From Bacteroidetes bacterium UBA2322 (GTDB lineage: Bacteria > Bacteroidota > Bacteroidia > Chitinophagales > UBA2359), in assembly GCA_002345145.1 (NCBI GenBank), contig DDVC01000159.1, positions 1 to 16,127 of the forward strand: a stretch of 16,127 nucleotides of DNA, read 5' to 3'. Position 1 is the stretch's first letter; each line of letters opens with the position of its first letter. A program made the position numbers and the translations under genes. A model generated the notes under the pieces. The model saw only the letters and a program-made list of their open reading frames with translations, did not search any database and was not told the origin of the DNA. Below, one piece after another: positions 1 to 7,324 of this stretch.

Positions 1-1014
1 CAAAAGCCCGAAAAACAACCCAAAGATTTACAAGTATCTGAAAAGTCTGCTAATGAAAGCTCAACAGCAGCAGAATTAGAAACAGCAAATACGGTGGTAA
101 ATGAATTGGAAACCTCTTCATCTTTACCAAATACCACCACTGAAAACAGTAATGCAACTGCCGCAGAAAACGTGAGTATAGAGATTTTTAACCAAACCCG
201 CGTTGTGGGCATAAGAACTGATGTAAAAGAAAACGAACAATTACCGGCAGGAGGTTACTTAATTGTTTCTATAAACCAACCTCAAACTACAAATTCGCAA
301 AGCGTAACTGATAAAATATCTGCTCCAAACGACGCAAATAGCGCAAACCTGCCCGAAAGGGTTGTTTTGGAAACTAAATCGGTAACGATGAGTGAAGCCT
401 ATCAGCTTACCCTTGCCGATATTAAGGAACAGCAAACCAATTTTGCCAAAGTCTATAAAAAAGCTAAAACCGAACAGGAAAAGCAAGAAACACTGACACT
501 GGCAGGTAGGTATTTGGAAGAAATTGTGGCTAATGATATTGTTTATTATTGGTACGGAACCGGTTTTGATAAAGAAGGTACTACCGCAAGTCCGGGCAGC
601 GGCAGAATTGCCTGTAGTTATTTTGTGGTTACCATGCTTACCGAAGCCGGGTTAATAGTGGATAGAATTAAATTATCGCAACAAAGCGCAGAAAGTATTG
701 TGCGTACACTTGCCGGTACTGAAAATGTTACCCGATGTGTAAACCCTGATGAGGTGGAAGTTTTGCTGAAAAAGAAAGGTGTGGGCTTGTATTTCATTGG
801 GTTTAATTACCATGTTGGGTATTTGTATTACGATGGAACTGACATTTACCTCATTCATGCTTCTCCTTTGCCGCCCGGCACGGTTTCGCGCATACCTATG
901 CAAGGAGCGCGCTCGTTTGAGTATTCTAATTACTACGATATAGGAAAACTGACCGACAATAAAACCTTGGTTATTAACTGGCTTACAGGTAAAAAATTGG
1001 CTATAACTCCATAA
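1..1014 (+). CDS. Putative papain/NlpC-like cysteine hydrolase, 5' partial
   Basis: The frame is open from base 1, so the gene starts outside the window; 337 codons are visible before the TAA at 1012-1014. A GTG at base 94 could serve as a start but nothing marks it as one. The first ~130 residues are low-complexity (S, T, N, E, Q, A) and look like a linker or disordered stretch. The C-terminal ~170 residues are compact. They contain a Trp-Tyr-Gly-Thr motif, then IACSYF with a candidate nucleophilic Cys at the start of a helix, and later NYHVGYLYYDG with a candidate catalytic His and LIHAS with a possible third polar residue. This Cys-then-His order and spacing resembles NlpC/P60 or papain-fold hydrolases. 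Substrate is unknown; peptidoglycan or a peptide is a guess from the fold. It could instead be an inactive relative. The gene is probably separate from the downstream rluD-like gene, because a terminator-like hairpin lies between them. Confidence 0.6.
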   Translation, partial: QKPEKQPKDLQVSEKSANESSTAAELETANTVVNELETSSSLPNTTTENSNATAAENVSIEIFNQTRVVGIRTDVKENEQLPAGGYLIVSINQPQTTNSQSVTDKISAPNDANSANLPERVVLETKSVTMSEAYQLTLADIKEQQTNFAKVYKKAKTEQEKQETLTLAGRYLEEIVANDIVYYWYGTGFDKEGTTASPGSGRIACSYFVVTMLTEAGLIVDRIKLSQQSAESIVRTLAGTENVTRCVNPDEVEVLLKKKGVGLYFIGFNYHVGYLYYDGTDIYLIHASPLPPGTVSRIPMQGARSFEYSNYYDIGKLTDNKTLVINWLTGKKLAITP

Positions 1015-1077
1015 AATAAGCAACTAACCAAACGCATTTGCCTCTTTTTTTGTTAAGGTGTGTAATTGCAAACCATG

Positions 1078-1100
1078 AGCATACGCTTTTGTATGCTTTT
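1078..1100 (+). terminator. Probable intrinsic terminator
   Basis: AGCATAC (1078-1084) and GTATGCT (1091-1097) form a perfect 7-bp stem around a 6-base loop, followed by a short T tract (1097-1100) and a pyrimidine-rich stretch. It lies 64 bases after the stop of the upstream gene and 32 bases before the ATG at 1132. The short T tract makes it a moderate candidate; it could also be a leader hairpin of the next gene. Confidence 0.45.
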
Positions 1101-1131
1101 ACCTTCCTTTTCTAACAATTACTATTTTACC

Positions 1132-2292
1132 ATGCCTGATATACTTGATGTTTTTACTGACGAAGAGGATTTGCTTGCCGAAGATGACCCCGAACAAGAC
1201 GATGACGAAAAGCAATATGAGCATTTTACCCTTACCATAGACCGCGGTCAAGCCCCCCTTCGTATTGACAAGTTTTTGTCGCTTAGGATAGAAAAAGCCA
1301 GTCGCAGCAGGTTGCAAAATGCGGCTCGGGCAGGCGCTATACGGGTAAACGGCAATCCGGTAAAACCTAATTATAAGGTAAAACCGATGGACAAAATTGC
1401 TATTGTGCTGCCTAAGCCGGTACAACGCTATATGCTTAAAGCTGAGCCTATTGGTTTAAACATTGTTTTTGAAGACGATACGGTGTTGGTTATTAACAAA
1501 CCGGCAGGATTGGTGGTGCACCCGGGTTGCGGCAATTACAGCGGCACTTTGGTACACGGTTTGCTTTATCATTTTGAACAACTGCCGGTAAATAATTATC
1601 CTTCATCAGGCATTAATACCGATGAGAACGAACTAAGACCCGGACTGGTGCATCGGATAGACAAAAACACATCGGGCTTAATGGTTATAGCCAAAACTGA
1701 TTATGCCTTAACCCACCTTGCTAAACAGTTTTTTGACCATACGGTTATAAGGCGTTATATTGCTTTGGTTTGGGGCGATTTACCTAATGAAACCGGCACT
1801 ATAACGGGTAATATAGGACGCGACCGCCGTTATAGGCAAATTATGTCGGTTTACCCCGATGGGGAGGCGGGTAAACATGCCGTAACGCATTATAGAGTAT
1901 TAGAAAGATTTGGTTATGTTACCTTAGTGGAGTGTGTGCTGGAAACGGGCAGAACGCATCAGATACGGGTGCATTTTAGCCATTTGGGGCACCCGCTTTT
2001 TAATGACCCTGAATATGGCGGCAACCGCATAGTAAAAGGTACGGTTTACACTAAATACCGTCAGTTTGTAGAAAACTGTTTTTCTTTGCTAAACCGGCAG
2101 GCGCTTCATGCGCAAGTGTTGGGTTTTTTGCACCCCGAAACGGGTAAAAACTTGTATTTTGAAGCGGAACTTCCGGCCGATATGCAACAGGTTTTAGAAA
2201 AATGGCGAAGATATATGGGCAGTCAAACCGGGGTTAATTTACCATTGCCCGATGAAGAAGACGGGGCGACCGATTACTCCGAAGAGGGTTAA
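1132..2292 (+). CDS. rluD: RluD-family 23S rRNA pseudouridine synthase
   Basis: This enzyme isomerises uridine to pseudouridine in ribosomal RNA; RluD members act on helix 69 of 23S rRNA. The 386-aa protein opens with an acidic tail (residues 1-30, rich in D and E), seen in many Bacteroidota homologues. An S4-type RNA-binding domain follows at about 44-95 (LRIDKFLS ... AIRVNGNPVK). The RluA/RluD catalytic domain then carries the signature HRIDKNTSGL, whose Asp177 is the expected catalytic residue, and GRTHQIRVH at 273-281. I chose the ATG at 1132. The frame extends back to a TTG at 1066, but that extension would run through the terminator-like hairpin at 1078-1100 and adds no family sequence. 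No Shine-Dalgarno site is visible, as usual for Bacteroidota. The family is secure; assignment to RluD rather than another RluA-type paralogue is likely, because of the S4 domain, but not proven. Confidence 0.92.
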   Translation: MPDILDVFTDEEDLLAEDDPEQDDDEKQYEHFTLTIDRGQAPLRIDKFLSLRIEKASRSRLQNAARAGAIRVNGNPVKPNYKVKPMDKIAIVLPKPVQRYMLKAEPIGLNIVFEDDTVLVINKPAGLVVHPGCGNYSGTLVHGLLYHFEQLPVNNYPSSGINTDENELRPGLVHRIDKNTSGLMVIAKTDYALTHLAKQFFDHTVIRRYIALVWGDLPNETGTITGNIGRDRRYRQIMSVYPDGEAGKHAVTHYRVLERFGYVTLVECVLETGRTHQIRVHFSHLGHPLFNDPEYGGNRIVKGTVYTKYRQFVENCFSLLNRQALHAQVLGFLHPETGKNLYFEAELPADMQQVLEKWRRYMGSQTGVNLPLPDEEDGATDYSEEG

Positions 2293-2391
2293 TGAACCCT
2301 TGCCAGATGCTAAATAAGCCTGGGGTTGGCGTTGTGAGTTTGCGCAAAGGCTTACTGCAAAAGGCTTTAAACAGGAGGATGGGTGTATTTC

Positions 2392-2572
2392 GGTGCGCAG
2401 CGCCTTGTTAATCGGGCTTTTAACTTGGCTACTACCTATATTTTGGTGCGCAGCGCCTATCCAAATCCAACCGCGCCATTTTATAGCTGTTGGAGAGTAA
2501 CGTACAAGGGGCAGCGCCCTTCAATCTTGGTAAAACAGCAACAAACCGTATTATTGATAGGTGCAGCGCACC
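2392..2572. repeat. Four spaced GCAGCGC mini-hairpin repeats
   Basis: Four copies of a short, GC-rich, self-complementary unit with core GCAGCGC occur at 2392-2404 and 2445-2457 (both GGTGCGCAGCGCC), 2506-2521 (AAGGGGCAGCGCCCTT) and 2560-2572 (GGTGCAGCGCACC). Unit-to-unit distances are about 53, 61 and 53 bases. Each can fold as a stem of about 5-6 bp with a tiny loop. The stem bases vary in a compensating way (GGTGC with GCACC, AAGGG with CCCTT), while the core is constant. The surrounding DNA is AT-rich and does not repeat, so this is not a CRISPR array. The role is unknown; a REP-like dispersed element or RNA structural motif fits best. Confidence 0.6.
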
Positions 2573-2643
2573 GTAATCTGTTTCCGGTTTTATCAAGTGC
2601 ATCTAAACCACACACAGGCTTTACCCTAATCGGGCGTTCATTT

Positions 2644-2663
2644 TAATTCCAACCTCACGTTAA
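2644..2663. repeat. 20-bp direct repeat, copy 1, with flanking inverted repeat
   Basis: TAATTCCAACCTCACGTTAA occurs here and again, exactly, at 2767-2786. In this copy CAACCTC (2650-2656) pairs with GAGGTTG (2670-2676), giving a 7-bp stem. A run of nine T follows at 2692-2700, too far for a textbook terminator. A partial third relative (CAACCTCA) lies at 2702-2709. Confidence 0.6.
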
Positions 2664-2766
2664 GATATGGAGGTTGTTGTTTGGTGATTTGTTTTTTTTT
2701 GCAACCTCAAAGTTACCTCAACCACAATCTCTTTTTTAATAATCTTTGACCTTATTTTTTCCTACC

Positions 2767-2786
2767 TAATTCCAACCTCACGTTAA
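2767..2786. repeat. 20-bp direct repeat, copy 2, with flanking inverted repeat
   Basis: This is the second exact copy of the 20-base unit, 123 bases after the first. It also sits in an inverted repeat, with CAACCT (2773-2778) matching AGGTTG (2793-2798). The sequence after the repeat differs between copies yet keeps the ability to pair, suggesting that the structure matters. Confidence 0.6.
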
Positions 2787-2919
2787 TTTATTAGGTTGCA
2801 ACCCCTGCAATCGGGTATTTCGGCTTCCGCCATAAACGCAAAAGAGCTCTACTTATGCAGCCATTACATACCTAAATAGGCAATAAAGCGTTAAATACGG
2901 CAAATTAACACAGCTACAC

Positions 2920-2946
2920 GGGGCAAAAATGCGTACATTTAACCCC
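2920..2946 (+). promoter_or_regulatory. Inverted repeat upstream of the CHAT-NTPase gene
   Basis: GGGG (2920-2923) pairs with CCCC (2943-2946), and AAATG (2927-2931) pairs with CATTT (2936-2940) around a 4-base loop; a small asymmetric internal loop separates the two stems. It ends 22 bases before the ATG at 2969. It could be an operator or a 5'-leader hairpin. The segment TACATTTA (2934-2941) also loosely resembles the Bacteroidota -7 promoter element TAnnTTTG, so a promoter overlapping the repeat is possible. All of this is inference from sequence shape. Confidence 0.35.
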
Positions 2947-2968
2947 ATTTTCACCAAACAGCCGGTAC

Positions 2969-5900
2969 ATGACAAAACCCGTTATCCTGTTGGCTTTTGC
3001 CAATTACGAACAAGATGCCGAGCTGCACCTGCGCGGTTTGGTTAGAGAAAACAAAGAAATTAACAATGCCCTCCAAAAAGCACAGCGCGAAGGCATTTGC
3101 GAAGTAATTACCCTGCCCGATGCCACCTTAGACGAAATCATGCAGGTATTTGCCACCAAACAAGTTGCCATATTTCACTATGCCGGTCATGCCAATGACT
3201 ATGAGCTCATGATTGAGCAATCTCAAAGCGCCGATGCCCAAGCATTTGCCCAATTCTTGGGGCAGCAAGATGCCCTGCAACTCGTTTTTTTAAATGCCTG
3301 CTCCACAAAAGGACATGTGGACTCGCTTATTAAAAACGGCGTTAAAGTAGTCATTGCCACCTCTGCCTTTGTACAAGACAGGGTAGCTACCGAGTTTGCC
3401 AAAGATTTTTATGGTTATGTAGGGCTTGGTAAAAGTATATTTTTTGCCTTCAACCAGTTTGAAGCAAAAAACAAAATAAACAAGGTAAACCCCGAAGACC
3501 TCTATATACCCAAAGCTCACAGAGCGCTCATTTGGGGTGTACGCAAAGAAGAACCCATCAATACTTCGGTTTTTCCGTGGTTTTATACCACCACCGATGA
3601 TTTTCACCTAAAATGGAACTTGGCAGATGCCTCCCGCAATCCGCTTTTTGGTTTACCGCCGCTTGCATTTACCCCCGCCGATTATCCGCCCGACCCGTTC
3701 CGCTACCTCCAAAGTTATGACCGCCAACATGCCGCCATTTTTTTTGGCAGAGCCTACCAAATAAGAGAACTCTATGATAAGGTAATAGACCCGCTTTGTC
3801 CGCCCGTTATGCTCGTTTATGGGCAATCGGGAGTAGGTAAAACATCGCTTGCCCATGCCGGCTTGCTGCCCTACTTAGAAATTACCAACATTCCTATAAC
3901 CGCCACACGCCACCCCGAAAAAGGATTGCTCCAAACCCTACGCGAAGCCTTAGAAATTACCGATACCCAAACCAACATCAAACAAAAATGGCAACAATTA
4001 GAACAAGAGCGCGGGCGCAAACCACTTATTGTTATCATAGATAATGTAGAGGGCGCACTATTGCAACCCCTAAATACACCCAATAACCCCAATGAAAAAC
4101 CTGCCAATGAATTACAGGCTTTTATTAATGAGCTGGCGGCAATATTTAATGATACTGCCAACAAACCCTTAGGTAAAATTATCCTCCTTTACCGAAAGGA
4201 GTACCACTCAGAAATAGACATGCGCATAAAACAAGCCACCATACCCCGCACGCGCAGTTTTATAGAACCACTTACAAAAGAAGGAATCATAGACGTTTTT
4301 AAAGGCTTAACCGAAAACCGACAGGCAAAACTTGCTTATAACCTAAGCGTTGAAACCGGTTTGCCCGATATAATAGCCGCCGATTTATTGCGCGACCGAG
4401 AATCGGCAATAGCGCCTGTATTGCAAATTCTGCTGGCTAAAATGTGGGACGAGGTAAAAAATTTGCCCGATGCCCACCTCTTCACCCTCCAACTATACAG
4501 TAACCTGCGCGATGAAGGACTGCTGCTAAATAGTTTCATAGACCGAAGCCTATCACTTATTAAACAAGGCATGGAAGGAGCCGTAGAATCGGGCTTTGTG
4601 TTAGAGTTGCTGCGCAGTTTCATCAACAACAGAGGCAGTGTAACCAAACTCAATTTCAGCTATTTAGTAAGCAAATACCCCTACGCACAGCAAGTGCTAA
4701 AAAAACTAACCGAACAACTCACCGCTCAATTCCTGTTGGTTGAAACACCGGCTTCTGTGGGCGGAACCGAGTTTAGCCTGGCACATGATATTTTAGCCAC
4801 TACCATCAGAGAAATGTACGACCAGTCTGATTTACCTGTGCAGCGAGCCATGCGCATACTCAGAAACAAAGAAACCGACTGGAAAAACAAACAAAACAAA
4901 GCCAACCTGCTTACCGAAACCGATGTAATCCTCATCGATTCCGCCATTCAATGGCTGCCCAAGCCCGATAAAACCACACAGGAACTTTTAGAAAGAAGCC
5001 GCAAGCATTGGAACAGGCAACAGGTCATAAGAAAGTACCGAAAAATTATCATTGCAGCAGCATTTATGGCTCTTTCCCTGTTTACCATAGCCTTTATCTT
5101 TTTATGGAGGCAGGCAGTAGATAAAACCCTGCTTGCACTTTCATACGATTTATCTTTTAAATCGGCAACCCTGCTGCCCACACAACCCACCAAAAGTTTC
5201 CGCTTAGCCGAGTATGCTCATCGGGCGCATAAAAACAACCGCTCCTTTCAAGCGCTTTGGAACGCCTACCACCAAAGCGCTATGTACACCGAGTTTTCAG
5301 GACATCAACAAGCCCTAAACAGCGCCCGCCTCTCGCCCGATGGTAACCGGCTAATTACCGCTTCTGATGATAACACCGCCATTGTTTGGTTCTTACAATC
5401 GGGCGATACTATGGCGTTTCATTGCCCTGCAAGGGTAAACTATGCCACTTTTTCGCCCTCCGGCGCACAAATTTTACTCGCCCTCAGCAATAACACCGCC
5501 GTTTTATATAATGCCAACCGCACACCCATTGCCACCTTTGCCCAACACCAAAACGAAGTGCGGTCGGCAGAGTTTTCGCCCACCCAAAACCGCATCATTA
5601 CCGCCTCTTGGGACCAAACCGTTAAAATCTGGGATACAAACGGCAGCCTGCTCCTGTCTATAAATGCGCATGACAATTACGTAAATCGGGCAGTTTTTTC
5701 TCACAGCGGCACCCTATTTGCCACCGCCTCTGCCGATAATACCGCCAAAATATGGTCAGCCAATGGCACTTTGCTCCACACCCTCACAGGGCATACCTCA
5801 GCCGTTAATCAGGTAGCCTTTTCACCAAACGACCAATACCTCATAACCACTTCCGATGACAATACCGCCCGATTATGGACAGTAAACAACGGCGAGCCCC

Positions 5901-7315
5901 TTGCCGTACTTAGCGGACACAGCGGCTTTGTAGAATGGGCAGATTTTTTCCCCGATGGCTCTGCCGTAGTTACTGCCGCCCGCGATTTTACCCTTAAAAT
6001 ATGGAGCCTTAACGGTATCGAAACCCAATCCATCAATACGCCGGGCAGTTTTACCTATTCCGTTCAGTATGTAAACACCTGCGCCGCCTGCCAACCCGGT
6101 AATACCTACCTGCTCACCGCTTCCGAAGATAATACAGCCCGATTATGGTCGTTGCAAAGCAATATGCTGGCACCCGCTTATGCCGATATAAAACAAATTA
6201 CCTACGCCCCCAATGGGCAATACTTACTCAGTACCGGCAGAGGCAACAAGGCTACACTATGGAATACCAACGGCACTAAAATTGCCGATTTTAGCGGACA
6301 CAATGCCACCGTATTATTTGCAGCTTTTTCGCCCGATGGTAAACAAGTTATCACCTCCTCTGCCGATAGTACAGCCAAAATATGGAACTTAGACGGAAGA
6401 GAGCGCCTAACACTAAAAGCACATACCGATGTAGTTACTACAGCCCTATTTGCCCACAACCCACAAAACAACCTAATAGCCACCTGTGGCAGAGACCGCA
6501 TGGTGCGGCTTTGGAGTACCGATGGCAAACTCATTCGCACCTTAGCAGCACACACACAACCGGTAGAAACCATCGCTTTTTCGCCCGATAACCGTTACAT
6601 AGTAAGCGCCGGTCGAGATAGTACCGCCATTATATGGCAAGTATCAAACGGTAAACCACTTTACACCCTAAAAGGGCACAAGGCTGCCATTATGAAAGTA
6701 GCTTATTCGCCCGATGGCAAAAACATAGCCACCGCATCAAGAGATAAAACAGTACTGCTCTGGACAGCATCGGGCGTTTTACAGCAGCGTCTTATCGGGC
6801 ATACAGAGGTGGTTAATACCGTTGCCTTTTTTCCGGAAGGCAACAGGTTAGTTACCGCCTCAGCCGATAAATCTGCCAAAGTATGGAATTTAAAAGGCGA
6901 AGAATTATTTACCCTTACCGGGCACGATGCCTCAATAGAATCAGTAGCTTTTTCGCCCGATAAAAGCCGCCTGCTTACTGCCTCCAAAGACGGCGTAGCA
7001 AGAGTATGGCTCATAAACCCTACCGCCATGATAGCCGATGCCAACCAACGCCGTTTAGCCTTCCTTTCCGCTGCCGATATGAAACAATATGACATAGAAA
7101 CCTACGACCAACGCTCCGGAAACGGGCTAAACTGGCTATTTAAAGAGCGCAATGCTGCCCGCCTAAATGCCTATGCACAGTACCATGAGCTAATGGCAAA
7201 GCAAAAAAAATCGGCAACCCATTTCAGGCAAGCAGAAGCCATTTACGACAAACTGTTTCAACTTACCGGCGATAGTAGTTTCGTTTATCGAAAAAAACAA
7301 GTAGGCAGAGAGTAG
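2969..7315 (+). CDS. CHAT protease - STAND NTPase - TM - WD40 protein
   Basis: This 1448-aa protein combines effector, switch and sensor in one chain. Residues 1 to ~190 are a CHAT (caspase-like) domain, with HYAGHA (70-75, His74 the likely catalytic His) and LNACST (catalytic Cys111). From ~255 an nSTAND1-like P-loop NTPase begins with FFGR (258-261); its Walker A is GQSGVGKTS (285-293) and its Walker B is LIVIIDN (353-359), with Asp358. One hydrophobic helix spans 693-713, preceded by a very basic segment (about 677-692) and so probably with the N-terminus in the cytosol. Residues ~772-1350 hold 14 WD40 repeats, which fits two seven-bladed propellers. A helical tail of ~100 residues ends the protein. 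STAND proteins of this kind act as nucleotide-driven switches; CHAT domains cleave proteins once released. Regulated cell death or anti-phage defence is the likeliest role but is inferred. The gene stands alone, with no evident partner gene, and all key motifs look intact. Confidence 0.9.
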   Translation: MTKPVILLAFANYEQDAELHLRGLVRENKEINNALQKAQREGICEVITLPDATLDEIMQVFATKQVAIFHYAGHANDYELMIEQSQSADAQAFAQFLGQQDALQLVFLNACSTKGHVDSLIKNGVKVVIATSAFVQDRVATEFAKDFYGYVGLGKSIFFAFNQFEAKNKINKVNPEDLYIPKAHRALIWGVRKEEPINTSVFPWFYTTTDDFHLKWNLADASRNPLFGLPPLAFTPADYPPDPFRYLQSYDRQHAAIFFGRAYQIRELYDKVIDPLCPPVMLVYGQSGVGKTSLAHAGLLPYLEITNIPITATRHPEKGLLQTLREALEITDTQTNIKQKWQQLEQERGRKPLIVIIDNVEGALLQPLNTPNNPNEKPANELQAFINELAAIFNDTANKPLGKIILLYRKEYHSEIDMRIKQATIPRTRSFIEPLTKEGIIDVFKGLTENRQAKLAYNLSVETGLPDIIAADLLRDRESAIAPVLQILLAKMWDEVKNLPDAHLFTLQLYSNLRDEGLLLNSFIDRSLSLIKQGMEGAVESGFVLELLRSFINNRGSVTKLNFSYLVSKYPYAQQVLKKLTEQLTAQFLLVETPASVGGTEFSLAHDILATTIREMYDQSDLPVQRAMRILRNKETDWKNKQNKANLLTETDVILIDSAIQWLPKPDKTTQELLERSRKHWNRQQVIRKYRKIIIAAAFMALSLFTIAFIFLWRQAVDKTLLALSYDLSFKSATLLPTQPTKSFRLAEYAHRAHKNNRSFQALWNAYHQSAMYTEFSGHQQALNSARLSPDGNRLITASDDNTAIVWFLQSGDTMAFHCPARVNYATFSPSGAQILLALSNNTAVLYNANRTPIATFAQHQNEVRSAEFSPTQNRIITASWDQTVKIWDTNGSLLLSINAHDNYVNRAVFSHSGTLFATASADNTAKIWSANGTLLHTLTGHTSAVNQVAFSPNDQYLITTSDDNTARLWTVNNGEPLAVLSGHSGFVEWADFFPDGSAVVTAARDFTLKIWSLNGIETQSINTPGSFTYSVQYVNTCAACQPGNTYLLTASEDNTARLWSLQSNMLAPAYADIKQITYAPNGQYLLSTGRGNKATLWNTNGTKIADFSGHNATVLFAAFSPDGKQVITSSADSTAKIWNLDGRERLTLKAHTDVVTTALFAHNPQNNLIATCGRDRMVRLWSTDGKLIRTLAAHTQPVETIAFSPDNRYIVSAGRDSTAIIWQVSNGKPLYTLKGHKAAIMKVAYSPDGKNIATASRDKTVLLWTASGVLQQRLIGHTEVVNTVAFFPEGNRLVTASADKSAKVWNLKGEELFTLTGHDASIESVAFSPDKSRLLTASKDGVARVWLINPTAMIADANQRRLAFLSAADMKQYDIETYDQRSGNGLNWLFKERNAARLNAYAQYHELMAKQKKSATHFRQAEAIYDKLFQLTGDSSFVYRKKQVGRE

Positions 7316-7324
7316 CCTGTAACC

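Larger units (their letters stand above)
2293..2968. other. 676-bp intergenic region rich in short repeats
   Basis: I see no convincing gene between the rluD-like gene and the CHAT-NTPase gene. The stretch holds four GCAGCGC mini-hairpins (2392-2572), a 20-bp direct repeat (2644-2663 and 2767-2786) with an associated inverted repeat and a T9 run (2692-2700), and an inverted repeat close to the next start (2920-2946). An 87-codon open frame at 2383-2646 crosses all four mini-hairpins, has no recognisable domain and no ribosome binding site, and is probably not a gene. A small non-coding RNA is possible but there is no direct evidence for one. Confidence 0.7.

Noticed and set aside
1066..1131. 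Longer start (TTG) for the RluD-like gene
   Set aside because: It would translate through a terminator-like hairpin, uses a rare start, and adds no family sequence.
2392..2572. Possible CRISPR array
   Set aside because: Units are only 12-16 bases, self-complementary and variable, there are four of them, and no cas gene is present.
2383..2646. 87-codon open frame in the intergenic region
   Set aside because: It overlaps all four mini-hairpins, has no domain, no ribosome binding site and a composition set by the repeats; it is more likely chance.
5440..7095. Several open frames opposite the WD40 region
   Set aside because: They come from the repetitive composition of the WD40 repeats and show no domains or start signals.
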